NCBI GenBank assembly: GCA_001464255.1
Contig: LNFD01000186.1
Coordinates: 1 to 32,723 of the forward strand
Source of the DNA: Actinomycetales bacterium Ga0077552
GTDB taxonomy: Bacteria > Actinomycetota > Actinomycetes > Actinomycetales > Microbacteriaceae
Length of the DNA: 32,723 bases
Reading direction: 5' to 3'
Shown here piece by piece: positions 31,619 through 32,723 of this stretch. The notes beneath the pieces were generated by a model. It did no database searches. It was not told the origin of the DNA and was given only the letters and a program-made list of their open reading frames with translations. Within the stretch, counting starts at the first letter, position 1. Each line of letters begins with the position of its first letter. The translations under genes were made by a program, and so were the position numbers.

Positions 31619-32723
31619 GCGTCCATTCTTCCGGTCGGAGCGGGCGGTGGTGCGGTGGGGGCCAGGTCGTCGAGGCCGACGCGGCGCGCGATGTGCGCCT
31701 CGAGCTCGAGCAGCCGGTCGCTCAGCTCGACGAGCTCGCGGTCGTTCGCGGGCTCGAGATCGATGAGCAGCGTGCGCAGCGCGGCCGGGTCGCGGCCCGT
31801 GATCCCCGCGACGGCGGAGACGATGTCGTCGACCCCGGCGCCGCGCCCGAGGGCGAGCCCGTCGGCGATGCGCCGCAGCGTGCCGACGCGCAGCGCGTCG
31901 AGGGCCCGCAGCCGTGAGCCCTCGCGGGCGTACAGCCGCGCGCGGCCCTCCATGGTCTCGGTCGTCTTGACGACGACGGGCAGGTTCTCGATGACGACGG
32001 GCCCGAAGCGCCGCCCCCGCCAGAACGCCGCGGCGAGCCCGGCGAGCACGGCGAGCCAGGCCACCGGGTTGACCCAGTCGGGCGTGAGCTCGGCCGCGGT
32101 CGGCGCGGTCAGATCGGCCGGCGTCGGCTGGTACCAGACGAGGGTCGGATGCTCGCCGAGCAGCCCGAGCGCGAGCGCGGCATTGCCGGCCCGCGTGATC
32201 TCGCCGTTCTGCAGCACGCTGCCCGCGCCGAGCACGCTCACCTGCCTGCCGTCGACGTCGAGCCGCACGAGGCCCGCGCCCGTCTCGCCCGCGTCGAAGC
32301 ACACCTCGCCGTCGAGCGTGCTGTAGCCGATGCCCGTGGCCCGGATGCTCTCGGCCCGCTGCGCGGCCGGCACCGAGCACCCCGCCTCGAGCTCGATCGC
32401 GTCGCCGCTCTCCGTCAGCGGTGCGGCGGTGAGGGCGTCGATGCGCAGGGCGTCGAGCGCCGGCTGCGAGGGCTCGGCGATCACGAGGTGGTCGGCGACC
32501 CCGAGCAGGCGCGGCCACCGCTCGGCGTCGAGGATCGCGCGGGTGTCGCCCACGAACAGGGTCGTGCCGGACGTCTCGGCCGCGGTGAGCGCGTCGTCGA
32601 GCCGTCCCACGACGACGACCTCGATGCCCGCGTCGCGCAGCACCTCGACGACGGCGCGCGAGCCCGCGGGTGCCGACTCCTCGGCGCCCCAGCGCTCAGC
32701 CTCGCGCGTCGCGCCGTTGAGCG
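31615..32723 (-). CDS. DUF4350-family membrane protein, 5' end beyond the window
   Basis: The track starts at an internal GTG at 32643, but the frame stays open through the last 80 bases of the window. Codons there read LNGATREAERWGAEESAPAGSRAVVEV, which joins smoothly to VLRDAGIEVVVVGR. The gene therefore begins off the right edge. The visible 369 codons include the DUF4350 Rossmann-like part (TLFVGDTRAIL, DHLVIAEPS), an extracytoplasmic stretch, a membrane helix (PVAWLAVLAGLAAAFW) and a cytoplasmic helical tail. It heads the visible DUF4350-MoxR-DUF58 operon, and its stop overlaps the moxR start. Function unknown. Confidence 0.82.
   Translation of the reverse strand, partial: LNGATREAERWGAEESAPAGSRAVVEVLRDAGIEVVVVGRLDDALTAAETSGTTLFVGDTRAILDAERWPRLLGVADHLVIAEPSQPALDALRIDALTAAPLTESGDAIELEAGCSVPAAQRAESIRATGIGYSTLDGEVCFDAGETGAGLVRLDVDGRQVSVLGAGSVLQNGEITRAGNAALALGLLGEHPTLVWYQPTPADLTAPTAAELTPDWVNPVAWLAVLAGLAAAFWRGRRFGPVVIENLPVVVKTTETMEGRARLYAREGSRLRALDALRVGTLRRIADGLALGRGAGVDDIVSAVAGITGRDPAALRTLLIDLEPANDRELVELSDRLLELEAHIARRVGLDDLAPTAPPPAPTGRMDA

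Overview
This is a GC-rich window with a strong preference for G or C at third codon positions. It carries a WhiB regulator, an actinobacterial manA/whiB/DUF5719/DUF3499/manB/ahcY neighbourhood, and several genes that appear to start without a leader. All of this points to a high-GC actinobacterium. Protein style and gene order suggest a member of Microbacteriaceae, but family level is inference.

Left part (about 1-13.9 kb) is a surface-polysaccharide region that looks like accessory DNA. A tightly packed minus-strand trio (trimeric acetyltransferase, DegT-type aminotransferase, Gfo/Idh/MocA dehydrogenase) has the make-up of a pathway for a UDP-2,3-diacetamido sugar. A glutaryl-CoA-dehydrogenase-like flavoenzyme gene follows. 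Next come a 927-residue methyltransferase/glycosyltransferase fusion on the minus strand and, facing away from it, two overlapping paralogous O-antigen ligase/polymerase-type membrane proteins. After these lie a small lipoprotein, a GalE-type epimerase, and a secreted subtilisin-like protease with a C-terminal array of nine FG-GAP/VCBS units of about 50 residues.

Middle part (about 14-23.2 kb) resembles a conserved actinobacterial core: manA, a second galE, whiB (WhiB2/WhmD type), a large membrane-bound family 2 glycosyltransferase, DUF5719, a degenerate zincin-like protein on the opposite strand, DUF3499, and manB. ManA and ManB connect fructose-6-phosphate with mannose-1-phosphate. The epimerases and glycosyltransferase would use sugar nucleotides for cell-envelope glycans.

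Right part (about 23.2-32.7 kb) starts with a likely inserted cassette: a TetR regulator divergent from two small membrane proteins (DUF6326, DUF2306), with three GTAC-N3-GTAC operators between them. Then come ahcY with an FkbM-type methyltransferase behind it, an RDD protein divergent from a SpoIIM-like protein, and a minus-strand operon DUF4350-MoxR-DUF58 that runs off the right edge.

The most striking sequence signal is regulatory. At least six genes have a TANNNT -10 hexamer placed so that transcription would begin at, or one base before, the start codon. That implies widespread leaderless mRNAs, including one inside an ATGA-overlapped operon. I saw no tRNA, rRNA, CRISPR array, insertion sequence or prophage. 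Nothing here is clearly a new defence or mobile system. The best candidates for undescribed biology are the fusion glycosyltransferase, the repeat-bearing protease and the degenerate zincin.
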